Positions 33,858 through 42,215 of a DNA stretch of 64,000 nucleotides are shown in pieces. The notes beneath the pieces are model-generated. The model saw only the letters and a program-made list of their open reading frames with translations. It searched no databases and was not told the origin of the DNA. Position 1 is the first letter of the stretch, and each line of letters begins with the position of its first letter. The DNA comes from Thermoanaerobaculum sp. (GTDB taxonomy: Bacteria; Acidobacteriota; Thermoanaerobaculia; Multivoradales; UBA5704), in contig JAJKHS010000131.1 of assembly GCA_021154885.1 (NCBI GenBank), positions 1-64,000 of the forward strand, written 5' to 3'. The position numbers and the translations under genes were made by a program.

Positions 33858-36271
33858 ATCCTCTGCCGGGCCTGGTTCTCGCCGTTCTGGCGTTCCTCCT
33901 CGCCCGGGCCCTCCGGCGGTGGTGGGACCCGGTGCCGGTCCGGGTCTGGGCGGTGTTCGGGGCCGTGGTGGTAATCCTCTTCGGGCCGGCGCTGTTCCTG
34001 GGGCGGGTGCTCCTGCCCGCGGACATCCTGCCGTGGGTACAGACGCCGGAGGCGATGCGGGCGCCCCCCGAAGGCAACACGCTGCAGCTCGACCTGGTGA
34101 CGCAGATCGTGCCGCTGCAGGTCGAGGTCCGCCGCGCGCTGGCAGCCGGGACGTGGCCGGCCTGGAACGCGGACGTGGGAGCGGGAATTCCCCTCCTGGC
34201 CGACCCCCAGGCGCAGGCGTTCCAGCCTCTGGTGCTCGCCGGGCTGCCGCTGCCGCTGTGGCAGGCGATCGGGGTGACGGCGGGACTCAAGGTGCTGATC
34301 GCCCTGGTTTTCTTTTTTCTGCTGATGCGACGGCAGGGGCTGTCGGAGGGGGCGGCGCTCTTCGGCAGTCTGGCGTACGGACTCTCCGGGTTCGTACTGC
34401 TGTGGCTCAACTGGCCGCTGGCCACGCCGGCGGCGCTCCTACCTCTCGTGCTCTATGCCCTGGCGGTGACGGACGATCGCGGGGAGAGGAGGGATTTCGG
34501 GCTGCTCGTCGCGGCCCTTTTCATGCTGCTGGTGGCGGGGCACCCGGAGACGATCCTGGACGTCCTGGCCGTCGGGGGCCTCTTCGCCGCGGCCCGTCTC
34601 CTGCGAAGGGAGCGAGGCGCGCGCGGCCGCCTTCTCGCCCGCTGGGCCCTCGCCGGCGGGATCGCCCTCGGCCTTGTCGCGCCCGCCCTGGTGCCGGCGG
34701 CGCGCTACGTCCCCCAGAGCCTGCGGCGCGTCCAGGTGGAGATGCGCAACCAGGACCTCCGGACGCAAGGTCCCCTCGCCGGCTGGCGGACTCCGGACGA
34801 GCGGCAGCGGAGCCTGGAGAGCCTCAGGAAGCGCCTGGTGGCGGTCTTCGCGCCCAACGCCTTCGGCGACGACCGCTACGATAGCTATTGGGGGGACGCC
34901 AACGTCAACGAGGACGCCGGCGGCTTCGTGGGCGGCGCGGCCCTGCTGGCGGCCCTGCTCGCCTTCCTCCCTGCCGCCCGCCGCATCCGGGAGGAGAGGC
35001 TGTTCCTCGGCGCGGCCGTGGTGAGCCTGGCGGTGACGCTCCGCCTCCCGCCTTTGCCCTGGCTCACGGCGGTGGTGCCGGTGCTCGATCAGTCGATCAG
35101 CGGCCAGCGGCGCCTGCTCCTGGTGCTGGCCTTCTCCCTGGCCTACGTGGCCGCCTGCACGGTGGAGCGCTGGCGCTCCGGGGAGGAGGCGTCGCGCCGA
35201 TGGGAGGTGGCCGCCGTGGCCGCCGTCGCGCTTCTCCTCCTGGGCCTCATCGCCTGGAGCTACCGCGGCTCGCCGCCCCCGGCCGGCGTGGCGGACGTCG
35301 AATCGCTGCGCGCCTTCTGGCTCCACCTCCAGCTCGCCACGGTGGCGGTGGCGGGGATGGTCCTGATGCTCGGCGTGAAAGGGTGGCGCCTGGGCGCTCT
35401 GCTCGCAGTCCTCGCGGCCGAGCTCCTGATCCTCCACGGCCCGGCCAACCCGTCGCTCCCCCGGCGCGACTTCTACCCGGTCACGCCGGCCATCGCCTTC
35501 CTCCAGGAGCACGCGGCCGGGTCGCGGATCGCGGGGCTCGGGGAGCATCTGCTGCCCAACGCGGCCTCGGTCTACGGCCTGGCGGACCTCCGCGTCTCCA
35601 ATCCCCTGAAGCCCCGGCTCTACGCTGCCGCGGTGGCGCCGGTGAGCGCCGAGCCGCTGGCGACGGAGCAGACGCTCGTCGTCGAGGAGCACCCGATCTA
35701 CCAGCTCCTGGGGGTACGCTGGATTGTCGCGCCCCCCGGTTTGCGGGCCGTCCACGGCCTGCGGCAGGTGCTCCACGACTCGACGATGCGGATCTTCGAG
35801 CGCAAGAGGACCCTGGAGCTCCTGTTCCTCCCCCAGTCCGCGGAAGCTCCCGGTACGGTGCCCTGGGAGGATTGGATCGCCAGGAACCCCCGCTTCGACG
35901 TCCGCGCCCTCGTCCCGCCGGTCGCCGGCCGGCCCGCGGCGTGGACCGCCTCGCGCCCGGAGGAGTCGACGCTGGAGATCCTCGCCCAGCAGTCGGCCCG
36001 CCTCTCCGCCCGGGCCCTGCTGGCCGAGGAGCGGCTCCTCGCCTCCAGCATCTACCAGGACCAGGGCTGGCATCTGCTGCTGGATGGCCGCCCCCATCCC
36101 ACCCTCGTCGCCAACGGCCCCTTCCTCGCGGCGTGGCTGCCGGCGGGGGAGCACCGGGTGGAGGCGATCTACCGGGCGCCGGGGCTGATTCCGGGGCTGA
36201 TGCTGGCGGCGCTGGCGCTGACGGGGGTGGCGGCGTGGCTGGTCCCCATCCCCAGGCGTTCTGTCAGCTAA
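33854..36271 (+). CDS. YfhO-family multi-spanning membrane protein, copy 2
   Basis: An 805-residue paralogue of copy 1, with high identity along the full length (PVPVRVWAVFGAVVVILFGP; WNADVGAGIPLLADPQAQ; GHPETILDV; LLGVRWIVAPP). The start ATG at 33854 overlaps the TGA of copy 1 by 4 bases, indicating a coupled pair from a tandem duplication. The open frame continues far upstream of 33854, but that part is the shadow of copy 1. It probably has the same envelope-glycan role as copy 1, perhaps with a different acceptor. The 3' end overlaps the convergent decarboxylase gene by 4 bases. Confidence 0.82.
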   Translation: MNPLPGLVLAVLAFLLARALRRWWDPVPVRVWAVFGAVVVILFGPALFLGRVLLPADILPWVQTPEAMRAPPEGNTLQLDLVTQIVPLQVEVRRALAAGTWPAWNADVGAGIPLLADPQAQAFQPLVLAGLPLPLWQAIGVTAGLKVLIALVFFFLLMRRQGLSEGAALFGSLAYGLSGFVLLWLNWPLATPAALLPLVLYALAVTDDRGERRDFGLLVAALFMLLVAGHPETILDVLAVGGLFAAARLLRRERGARGRLLARWALAGGIALGLVAPALVPAARYVPQSLRRVQVEMRNQDLRTQGPLAGWRTPDERQRSLESLRKRLVAVFAPNAFGDDRYDSYWGDANVNEDAGGFVGGAALLAALLAFLPAARRIREERLFLGAAVVSLAVTLRLPPLPWLTAVVPVLDQSISGQRRLLLVLAFSLAYVAACTVERWRSGEEASRRWEVAAVAAVALLLLGLIAWSYRGSPPPAGVADVESLRAFWLHLQLATVAVAGMVLMLGVKGWRLGALLAVLAAELLILHGPANPSLPRRDFYPVTPAIAFLQEHAAGSRIAGLGEHLLPNAASVYGLADLRVSNPLKPRLYAAAVAPVSAEPLATEQTLVVEEHPIYQLLGVRWIVAPPGLRAVHGLRQVLHDSTMRIFERKRTLELLFLPQSAEAPGTVPWEDWIARNPRFDVRALVPPVAGRPAAWTASRPEESTLEILAQQSARLSARALLAEERLLASSIYQDQGWHLLLDGRPHPTLVANGPFLAAWLPAGEHRVEAIYRAPGLIPGLMLAALALTGVAAWLVPIPRRSVS

Positions 36272-37713
36272 GCCACCAATTCGTCTCTGGACCTGCTCAG
36301 CAGCTCCCACAGGGCGGTCATGTGCGCCGGCTCGGTCCGCAGATTGCCGATGGCGACCCGCAGGGTGTGGCGCCCCTGGAGGCCGGTGTGGGAGAGGAAG
36401 AAGGGGCCGGCAGCGTTGACCCGGGCCATGAGCCGCTCGTTGAAGCGGTCCTGGTCCTGCGGCGATCCCGGCGATCCCGGCAGACGGGCGCGGAAGCAGA
36501 CGGTGCTGAAGGGCACCGGGGCCGCCAGCTCGAAGCGGGGGTCGGCCGCGATGCGGGCGGCGAGGTCGCGGGCCATGGCGCAGTGCAGGCGGATGCGCTC
36601 CCGCAGACCCTCGACGCCGAAGGCGCGGATCACCAGCCACAGCTTCAGGGCGCGGAAGCGGCGGCCGAGCTGGAAGCCGAGGTCCATGAGGTTCGTCACC
36701 TCGGAGGACTCCCCCGTCCGCAGGTACTCGGGGACGAGGGAGAAGGCCCCCTTGAGCAGATCGAGGTCGCGCACGAAGAGAACCGAGCAGTCGACCGGTG
36801 TGAACAGCCACTTGTGGGGATTGACCACCAGGGAGTCCGCCCGCTCGATCCCCGGCATCAGGGCCCTGTGCTCGGGGCAGATGGCGGCGGCGCCGGCGTA
36901 GGCGGCGTCGACGTGGAGCCAGATCCCCTCCCGGGCGCAGAGGTCGGCGATCTCCGGGATGGGGTCGACGCTGGTGGTGGAGGTGGTGCCCACGGTGGCC
37001 ACGATCGCCATCGGCAGCCGTCCGGCGGCGCGGTCGCGGGCGACGGCCTCCGCGAGGGCGGGGACGGACATGCGGAAGGCGCCGTCGCTGGCGATGCGGC
37101 GGACGTTTTCCTGACCCACGCCGAGGACGATGGCCGACTTGTCGATGGACGAGTGGGCCTGGTCGCTGCAATAGACGGTCAACGACGGTACGTCCGGCCT
37201 GCCGGCGAGCCCCTGGACACGCACGTCGAGCCCCGGCAGACGGTGGCGGGCGGCGGCGAGGGCCACCAGGCTGCTCGACGAGGCGGTGTCGTTGATATGA
37301 CCGCGGAAGTCCGGCGGCAGGTCCATCATCCGGGCCAGCCACTCGCAGACCCGCTCCTCGAGCTCGGTGGGTGCGGGGCCGGTGCGCCAGAGCATGGCGT
37401 TGACGTTCAGGGTGGCGGCCAGCGTCTCGCCCAGGATGCCCGGGCCGGAGCCGGTGATGGAGAAGTAGGCCAGGAACCCGGGGTGGTTCCAGTGGGTGAC
37501 GTTGGGCTCGATCAGCCGCAGGTAGTCGTCGAGGATGGCGTCGAGGGGCTCGGGCCCTTCCGGGGCCGAGGCCGGCAGCGCGCGCCGCACGTCGCCGGGG
37601 GAGACGGCAGGGAGCACGGGCCGGTCCCCCACGCCTTCGAGGTAGTCGGCCACCAGGTCGGCCACCCGGTGCATGGCGGCGCGGAATTCGTCGGGCGGGA
37701 GGTCGCGGGACAT
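36268..37713 (-). CDS. PLP-dependent aromatic-L-amino-acid decarboxylase-type enzyme
   Basis: A 481-residue group II PLP decarboxylase. Motifs: HWNHPGFLAYF, DTASSSSLVALAAAR, DQAHSSIDK (His187 stacks on PLP), ATVGTTSTTSVDP, HVDAAYAG (Asp269) and NPHKW (Schiff-base Lys301). It would decarboxylate an aromatic amino acid (Trp, Tyr, Phe or DOPA) to the amine. The length and motifs fit AADC/TDC rather than glutamate decarboxylase. No Shine-Dalgarno is seen; TATAGG lies 8 bases before the ATG, the same geometry as the leaderless genes. It is convergent with the YfhO pair. Confidence 0.88.
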   Translation of the reverse strand: MSRDLPPDEFRAAMHRVADLVADYLEGVGDRPVLPAVSPGDVRRALPASAPEGPEPLDAILDDYLRLIEPNVTHWNHPGFLAYFSITGSGPGILGETLAATLNVNAMLWRTGPAPTELEERVCEWLARMMDLPPDFRGHINDTASSSSLVALAAARHRLPGLDVRVQGLAGRPDVPSLTVYCSDQAHSSIDKSAIVLGVGQENVRRIASDGAFRMSVPALAEAVARDRAAGRLPMAIVATVGTTSTTSVDPIPEIADLCAREGIWLHVDAAYAGAAAICPEHRALMPGIERADSLVVNPHKWLFTPVDCSVLFVRDLDLLKGAFSLVPEYLRTGESSEVTNLMDLGFQLGRRFRALKLWLVIRAFGVEGLRERIRLHCAMARDLAARIAADPRFELAAPVPFSTVCFRARLPGSPGSPQDQDRFNERLMARVNAAGPFFLSHTGLQGRHTLRVAIGNLRTEPAHMTALWELLSRSRDELVA

Positions 37714-37721
37714 GGGATAAG

Positions 37722-37727
37722 CCTATA
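37722..37727 (-). promoter_or_regulatory. TATAGG box 8 bases before the decarboxylase ATG
   Basis: Read on the minus strand, TATAGG-N8-ATG. This matches the spacing of the predicted leaderless genes at 5645, 9293 and 17866. No -35 is recognised. Confidence 0.35.
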
Positions 37728-37774
37728 GGAAAGCCTACCCTCCTGATCCTCGCGAGAACGTTCAGCGGAGACCG

Positions 37775-37840
37775 TAGGGGCGCAATTCATTGCGCCCTCA
37801 ACGGTGCCGGCCTGCGAGGGCGCAATGAATTGCGCCCCTA
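37775..37840. repeat. REPIN-like element: two inverted palindromic REP units
   Basis: A 25-bp arm (37775-37799, TAGGGGCGCAATTCATTGCG...) is repeated as its exact complement at 37816-37840, separated by 16 bases. Each arm is itself a near-palindrome (GGGCGCAAT-TC-ATTGCGCCC). This is the structure of a REP doublet, a non-autonomous element mobilised by a RAYT transposase elsewhere. It lies between two genes reading on the minus strand. Confidence 0.8.
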
Positions 37841-37922
37841 CAACCTTCGGCGAGTCGATATCGACGCAACGAAAAGGGCGGCCCGCAGGCCGCCCTGGTC
37901 CAACGCTGCCGTCGATCGGGCT

Positions 37923-38978
37923 CTACGACGCGCCCTTGCGGCGGAGCTCGTCGTCGATCACCGAGGTGAGCTGCTCGATCGGCACCGCGCCGGAGATGAA
38001 GCGGCCGTTGACGAACATGGCCGGGGTGCCGTTGACGCCGGCCTCCGAGCCCGCCTTCTTGTCAGCTTCGATGGCGGCGACTTTGGCGCCGGAGTCGAGG
38101 CACTTGTTGAAGTCGTCGGCCTTCAGGCCCAGCTCGGCCGCCTTGGCCTTGAGCTGGTCGACGCCGAGGGCGGACTGGTTGCCGAACATGGCGTCATGGA
38201 GCTGCCAGAACTTGCCCTGGTCGTTGGCGCACAGGGCGGCCTCGGCCGCCTTCTGGGCATTCTGGTGAAACGGCAGCGGGAACTGGCGGAAGACGATGCG
38301 GACCTTGTTCCCGTACTTCTCCTTCACCTGCTTCAGGGTCGGCGTCAGCCGCGAGCAGTACGGGCACTGGAAGTCGGAGAACTCGACGATCGTCACCGGG
38401 GCGGTCGCGGGGCCCTCGGCGGGACCGGTGGCGGCCACCTCGACGCGCACGGGCTCCATCTTCATGTCCACCTTGTACTTCTTCTGGAGATCTTCGTAGA
38501 ACGCCGAGCGGGCCTTCTGCTGGCCCTGCTGCTCGAGGTAGTTCTTGATCTTGCCGGCGATCTCGGCCTTCGGCTGCGGAATCTGGGCTTTGTTCTGCTC
38601 GTAGAAGGCGTCGACGTCGGCGTCGGTCACCGGCGCCGGCTTGATGCCGGCCAGGAGCTGATCCTTGGAGACGCCCTTGGCCTTCGCCTCGGCCTCGACC
38701 AGGCGATCGTTGATGACGGTCTGCAGCGAGCTCTCGAGCAGGTCGCGGGAGCTCTTCTCGTACTCGCGCTGCAGGCCCTTGAACTGGTCGGCGGCGCTGG
38801 TGCGGACGTCAGCCTCGGTGATCGGCTGGCCGTTGACGACGGCCAGCACGGTGTTCCCGCCGCCCGAGCCGGTGCCTTTGGCTCCCTTGTCCTGTGCCGA
38901 GCAGGCCGGCAGCCAGGCGCCCAGGGCGAGAAAGAGGACCAGCGCGCCCGGGATCAGAGGTTTACGAATTCGAATCAT
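37923..38978 (-). CDS. DsbA-family thiol oxidoreductase lipoprotein with SurA-like N-domain
   Basis: A 351-residue periplasmic lipoprotein (lipobox LPAC, lipidated Cys26). Residues 45-160 resemble the SurA/PrsA N-terminal chaperone helix bundle (VLAVVNGQPITEADV, FYEQNKAQI). From about residue 190 a DsbA-like thioredoxin fold follows with CPYC at 205-208 and the cis-Pro loop NGTPAMF. This combination is common in Deltaproteobacteria and Acidobacteria. It probably catalyses or isomerises disulfides in exported proteins, which suits the many Cys-rich secreted proteins here. AAAGGAG lies 8 bases before the ATG. Confidence 0.87.
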   Translation of the reverse strand: MIRIRKPLIPGALVLFLALGAWLPACSAQDKGAKGTGSGGGNTVLAVVNGQPITEADVRTSAADQFKGLQREYEKSSRDLLESSLQTVINDRLVEAEAKAKGVSKDQLLAGIKPAPVTDADVDAFYEQNKAQIPQPKAEIAGKIKNYLEQQGQQKARSAFYEDLQKKYKVDMKMEPVRVEVAATGPAEGPATAPVTIVEFSDFQCPYCSRLTPTLKQVKEKYGNKVRIVFRQFPLPFHQNAQKAAEAALCANDQGKFWQLHDAMFGNQSALGVDQLKAKAAELGLKADDFNKCLDSGAKVAAIEADKKAGSEAGVNGTPAMFVNGRFISGAVPIEQLTSVIDDELRRKGAS

Positions 38979-39112
38979 GGGTCTACTCCTTTTGGTGGAC
39001 GGTTCTTTTCAGAGGCTGGAACAGATCGCGACGGGACCAGATTCCTGAAATCGGGTTGGTATTTTAGCATGAGGGGCGCTCGAGGGCTCCTCCCCATTCA
39101 TTCAGGTGCGTC

Positions 39113-39955
39113 TCAGGCCAGGTGGCGCGCCACCAGCCCTTCCAGGATGCGGTCGGCGGCGATCCCCCGCAGGCGCAGGGCCGGGGATTCGAGGAGGGCC
39201 TCGGCCAGGGCGAGGCGCGCCCGCCGCGCCGTCATCATCGCCGGCCCCGGCTCCAGCTCCAGAGAGCGCAGGACGGCCGCCGCCGCCAGGGCCCACGGCC
39301 GGCTCGAGCGCGGGTCTTCCCAGCCGCCCGCCGCGGCCAGCGCCGAGGCGGCGCCGAGGAGGTAGATGGGCGCGCCGCTCCCGGCGTAGGCGGCGGCCGC
39401 GGCGGTGAACGAACGGGCCAGCGGCTCGACGGTTGCCGCATCCACCGGCACGGCCGCCCCCAGGAAGACGGCCAGGGAGCGGCTGCGCAGGGTGGGCAGC
39501 AGGTCGAGGCGCGACGGGGCGAGGAGGAGGAAGTGGCGCGGCGCCGAGACGTGGGGCTCCTCCAGGTTCTTCAGCAGGGCGTTGGCCGCCTCGCCGGTGA
39601 GGCTCTCGGCGCTGGCGATGACGAAGACCTGGCCGCGGGCCTCGAAGGGGGAGACCTGGGCCGTCTTCAGCAGCTCGCGGGTGGCGTCCACGGAGGTGGA
39701 GGCCTTGAGGTCCCGCTCCAGCACCTGGAAGTCGGGGTGGAAGGCCGTCTCTCCCTCGCCCGCGCCGGGCCAGACGATGCGCCGGCAGTGGCGGCAGACG
39801 CCGCACGGCCGCGCCGCGGGGGAGACCTCGCAGAGCAGGGTGCGGGCGAGCTCCAGGGCGGCCTGGCGGCGGGCTTCGGCGTCGCCGCCGTCGAGGATCA
39901 CCGCCGGGTAGAGCCGCCCCTGGCGGGCCGAGGTCAAGGCCGCCGCCAAGCTCAC
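39113..39955 (-). CDS. holB: DNA polymerase III delta' subunit
   Basis: A 280-residue clamp-loader subunit. It has the delta' zinc-site pattern CGVCRHCRRI, HPDFQVLE, VDATRELLKTAQVSPFEARGQ and SAESLTGEAANALLKNLEEP. The nucleotide-binding Walker A is missing, as is normal for delta'. The start is GTG, overlapping the TGA of tmk by 4 bases (GTGA). The tmk-holB pair is a conserved bacterial arrangement. The C-terminal domain is short compared with E. coli (334 residues). Confidence 0.87.
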   Translation of the reverse strand: MSLAAALTSARQGRLYPAVILDGGDAEARRQAALELARTLLCEVSPAARPCGVCRHCRRIVWPGAGEGETAFHPDFQVLERDLKASTSVDATRELLKTAQVSPFEARGQVFVIASAESLTGEAANALLKNLEEPHVSAPRHFLLLAPSRLDLLPTLRSRSLAVFLGAAVPVDAATVEPLARSFTAAAAAYAGSGAPIYLLGAASALAAAGGWEDPRSSRPWALAAAAVLRSLELEPGPAMMTARRARLALAEALLESPALRLRGIAADRILEGLVARHLA

Positions 39956-40593
39956 GCCTCCTTCTCCAGCAGATCGGAGAGCGCCCGGCGCACCTGGGGC
40001 TCGGTGGCCTGGGGCGGGCCCGAGGAGTCGATGACGTGAAAGCGAGGATCACCCGCGGCCATCTCCAGGAACCCGCGGCGCACCCGTTCGTAAAAGTCCA
40101 GGGCTTCGGCGTCCAGACGGTCGGCGGCGCCGCGCTCCTGGCGCGACAGGGAGTGCCCGCGGCCCCGGGCCGCCGCCGCCGGCAGGTCGAAGAGGAGAGT
40201 GCGGTCGGGTATCCGGCCGCCGGTGGCCAGGCGGTCGACCTGGTCGATGACGGCGAGGGGCACCCCCCGGCCATACCCCTGGTAGGCCCGGGTGGAGTCG
40301 GTGAAGCGGTCGCAGAGCACGTGCTTGCCTTCCCGGAGGGCCGGCTCGACCACCTGGAGCAGGTGCTGGCGCCGGCTGGCGAAGACCAGCAGCAGCTCGA
40401 CGACGCCGTCGAGGGTGCCCCAGCGGGGATCGAGGAACAGGGACCGCACGGCGTCGCCCAGGGGCGTGCCCCCCGGCTCGTGGGTCACGAGGTGCGGGAC
40501 GCCCCGCTCCGCGAGCCAGGCGGCGGCGCGGCGCAGATGGGTCGACTTGCCGCTGCCGTCGAGCCCCTCGAAGGTGATGAACAGGCCCGGCAT
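39952..40593 (-). CDS. tmk: thymidylate kinase
   Basis: A 213-residue enzyme that phosphorylates dTMP to dTDP. P-loop EGLDGSGKST, DR(F/Y) motif LCDRFTDSTRAYQGYGRG, LID-like region RGRGHSLSRQERGAADRLD. I choose the ATG at 40593 (MPGLFITFEG) because the P-loop then starts at the usual distance; an upstream GTG at 40611 would add six residues. No clear Shine-Dalgarno precedes either. Coupled to holB downstream. Confidence 0.9.
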   Translation of the reverse strand: MPGLFITFEGLDGSGKSTHLRRAAAWLAERGVPHLVTHEPGGTPLGDAVRSLFLDPRWGTLDGVVELLLVFASRRQHLLQVVEPALREGKHVLCDRFTDSTRAYQGYGRGVPLAVIDQVDRLATGGRIPDRTLLFDLPAAAARGRGHSLSRQERGAADRLDAEALDFYERVRRGFLEMAAGDPRFHVIDSSGPPQATEPQVRRALSDLLEKEA

Positions 40594-40749
40594 GGCAGGG
40601 GAAACTACCACGAAGGAGAGGGGGGGCTTCCCTTCCGCGGCGAAGTCCGTATGCTTCCCGCCGCGCGCGAGCCCGCGGAACCGGGTACCATAGAGGGGAC
40701 GGAGTCGAGAGCGCGGCCACCAGACGGCCGGAGATTTGCATTGGGCACC

Positions 40750-40765
40750 GGGGTGCTTGCACCCC
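40750..40765. promoter_or_regulatory. short GGGGTGC hairpin upstream of the SWIB gene
   Basis: GGGGTGC-TT-GCACCCC, 30 bases before ATG 40796. It could shape the leader. No T-tract follows. Confidence 0.3.
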
Positions 40766-40795
40766 TAATCTTCAGATAAAGTGGAGGAGCGATCC

Positions 40796-41095
40796 ATGGC
40801 GGAGAAGAAGTCGAGTGGGAAATCGGGCTCCAAGGGCGGAGCGGCCAATAGCGGCTTCATGGCCCCGCTGACGCCGGACGCGGCGCTGGCGGCGATCGTC
40901 GGCAAGGACCCCCTGCCGCGCACCGAGGTCACCAAGCGGGTGTGGGACTACATCCGGGAGCACAAGCTCCAGGACCCCAACGACAAGCGGACCATCAAGG
41001 CCGATGCGAAGCTCAAGGCGGTCCTCGACGGCAAGGACTCGGTCACGATGTTCGAGCTGACCAAGCTGGTCAACGGCCACCTCAAGAAGGGCTGA
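40796..41095 (+). CDS. SWIB/MDM2 domain protein
   Basis: A 99-residue protein. GGAGGAG lies 6 bases before ATG 40796. A Lys/Ser/Gly tail of ~20 residues precedes a complete SWIB domain (FMAPLTPDAALAAIVG, RTEVTKRVWDYIREHKLQD, DKRTIKAD, VTMFELTKLVNGHLKK). Bacterial SWIB proteins are small, sometimes fused to topoisomerase I or histone-like tails, and are thought to act in chromatin or DNA supercoiling. The basic tail suggests nucleic-acid binding. It is monocistronic and followed by a terminator-like hairpin. Confidence 0.88.
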   Translation: MAEKKSSGKSGSKGGAANSGFMAPLTPDAALAAIVGKDPLPRTEVTKRVWDYIREHKLQDPNDKRTIKADAKLKAVLDGKDSVTMFELTKLVNGHLKKG

Positions 41096-41109
41096 ACAAG
41101 GCGCTGCGC

Positions 41110-41136
41110 GGGGCGCCGGTCCACGCCGGACGCCCC
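41110..41136 (+). terminator. GC hairpin after the SWIB gene
   Basis: GGGGCG-CCGG pairs with CCGG-(A)-CGCCCC around a 6-base loop, 15 bases after the SWIB stop. It is weak on U residues (CCGTCCCCTCTCT follows). Confidence 0.45.
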
Positions 41137-41153
41137 GCCGTCCCCTCTCTCCA

Positions 41154-42176
41154 ATGCACGCCGCCGTCGCCGGCACCCCCCTGCAATGGGGCGTCTTCTT
41201 CGCCCTGCTCCTGGGGATGCTGGTGCTGGACCTCGGCGTCTTCAACCGCCAGGCGCATCGCGTCGGCCTGCGGGAGGCGGTGTTCTGGAGCGTCGTCTGG
41301 ACGCTCGTCGCCTTGGCCTTCAACGGCTGGATCTACTATCGCTTCGGCACCAGGACCGGCTTCGAGTTCCTTACCGGCTACGTCATCGAGCGGTCGCTCA
41401 GCTTCGACAACATCTTCGTCTTCGTCGTCCTCTTCAACTACTTTGCCGTGCCGGCGGAGCACCAGCACCGGGTGCTGTTCTGGGGCATCCTGGGCGCCCT
41501 GATCTCGCGCGGCCTCTTCATCGGCATGGGGACGGCGTTGCTCGCCCGCTTCGCCTGGCTGATCCTGGTCTTCGGCGGCTTCCTGGTCTACACCGGGATC
41601 AAGATCCTGCTCGAGAAGGAGACGGAGGTCCATCCGGAGCACAACCCGGTGCTCCGGCTGTTCCGGCGCTTCGTCCCCCTCTCCACCCGCTATCACGGCA
41701 AGCACTTCTTCATCCGCGACGACGGCGGCCGGTTCAAGGCGACCCCCCTGCTGCTCGTCCTGGTGGTGGTGGAGGCGACGGACGTGGTCTTCGCCGTGGA
41801 CTCCATCCCCGCCGTCTTCGGCGTCACCACCAACGCCTTCATCGTCTTCACCTCCAACATCTTCGCCATCCTCGGCCTGCGCGCCCTCTACTTCCTGCTG
41901 GCCGGTCTGATGCACAAGTTCCGCTTCCTGAGCTACGGCCTGGGCCTGGTGCTGATCTTCGTGGGTGCCAAGATGCTGATCCACGACTGGCTCGAGATCC
42001 CCGTCGAGCTGTCGCTCGCGATCGTGCTGGGCATCCTGGCGGTGGCGGTCGCCCTCTCGCTTCTGATCCCTGCGCCGCCGGAGGAGGCCTCCCTGCCCGA
42101 TCCCCTGGAGATCGCGGGGGACTTCGAGCACTCCCCGGCGGCCCGGGAGTTGGAGATCGAGGAGCAGGCGAAGTAG
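41154..42176 (+). CDS. TerC-family integral membrane protein
   Basis: A 340-residue protein with about eight to nine membrane helices. Family acidic motifs are present: ERSLSFDNIFVF, LFWGILGALISRG, KILLEKETEVHPEHNPVLR, VEATDVVFAVDSIPAVFG and FTSNIFAILGLRALYFLL. TerC/Alx proteins export Mn(II) and metallate secreted proteins. No yybP-ykoY-type riboswitch is evident before the gene, and the spacing from the SWIB hairpin is only ~18 bases. No Shine-Dalgarno is seen at this ATG, but the sequence aligns well from MHAAVAG. Confidence 0.88.
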   Translation: MHAAVAGTPLQWGVFFALLLGMLVLDLGVFNRQAHRVGLREAVFWSVVWTLVALAFNGWIYYRFGTRTGFEFLTGYVIERSLSFDNIFVFVVLFNYFAVPAEHQHRVLFWGILGALISRGLFIGMGTALLARFAWLILVFGGFLVYTGIKILLEKETEVHPEHNPVLRLFRRFVPLSTRYHGKHFFIRDDGGRFKATPLLLVLVVVEATDVVFAVDSIPAVFGVTTNAFIVFTSNIFAILGLRALYFLLAGLMHKFRFLSYGLGLVLIFVGAKMLIHDWLEIPVELSLAIVLGILAVAVALSLLIPAPPEEASLPDPLEIAGDFEHSPAARELEIEEQAK

Positions 42177-42215
42177 GATCAGCGTCCGGAAAACAAGAAT
42201 TGGAGTCTTGCTCAT

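Noticed and set aside
41096-41153. yybP-ykoY manganese riboswitch before the TerC gene
   Set aside because: The gap is only 58 bases and contains a simple GC hairpin, too short for the known riboswitch architecture.
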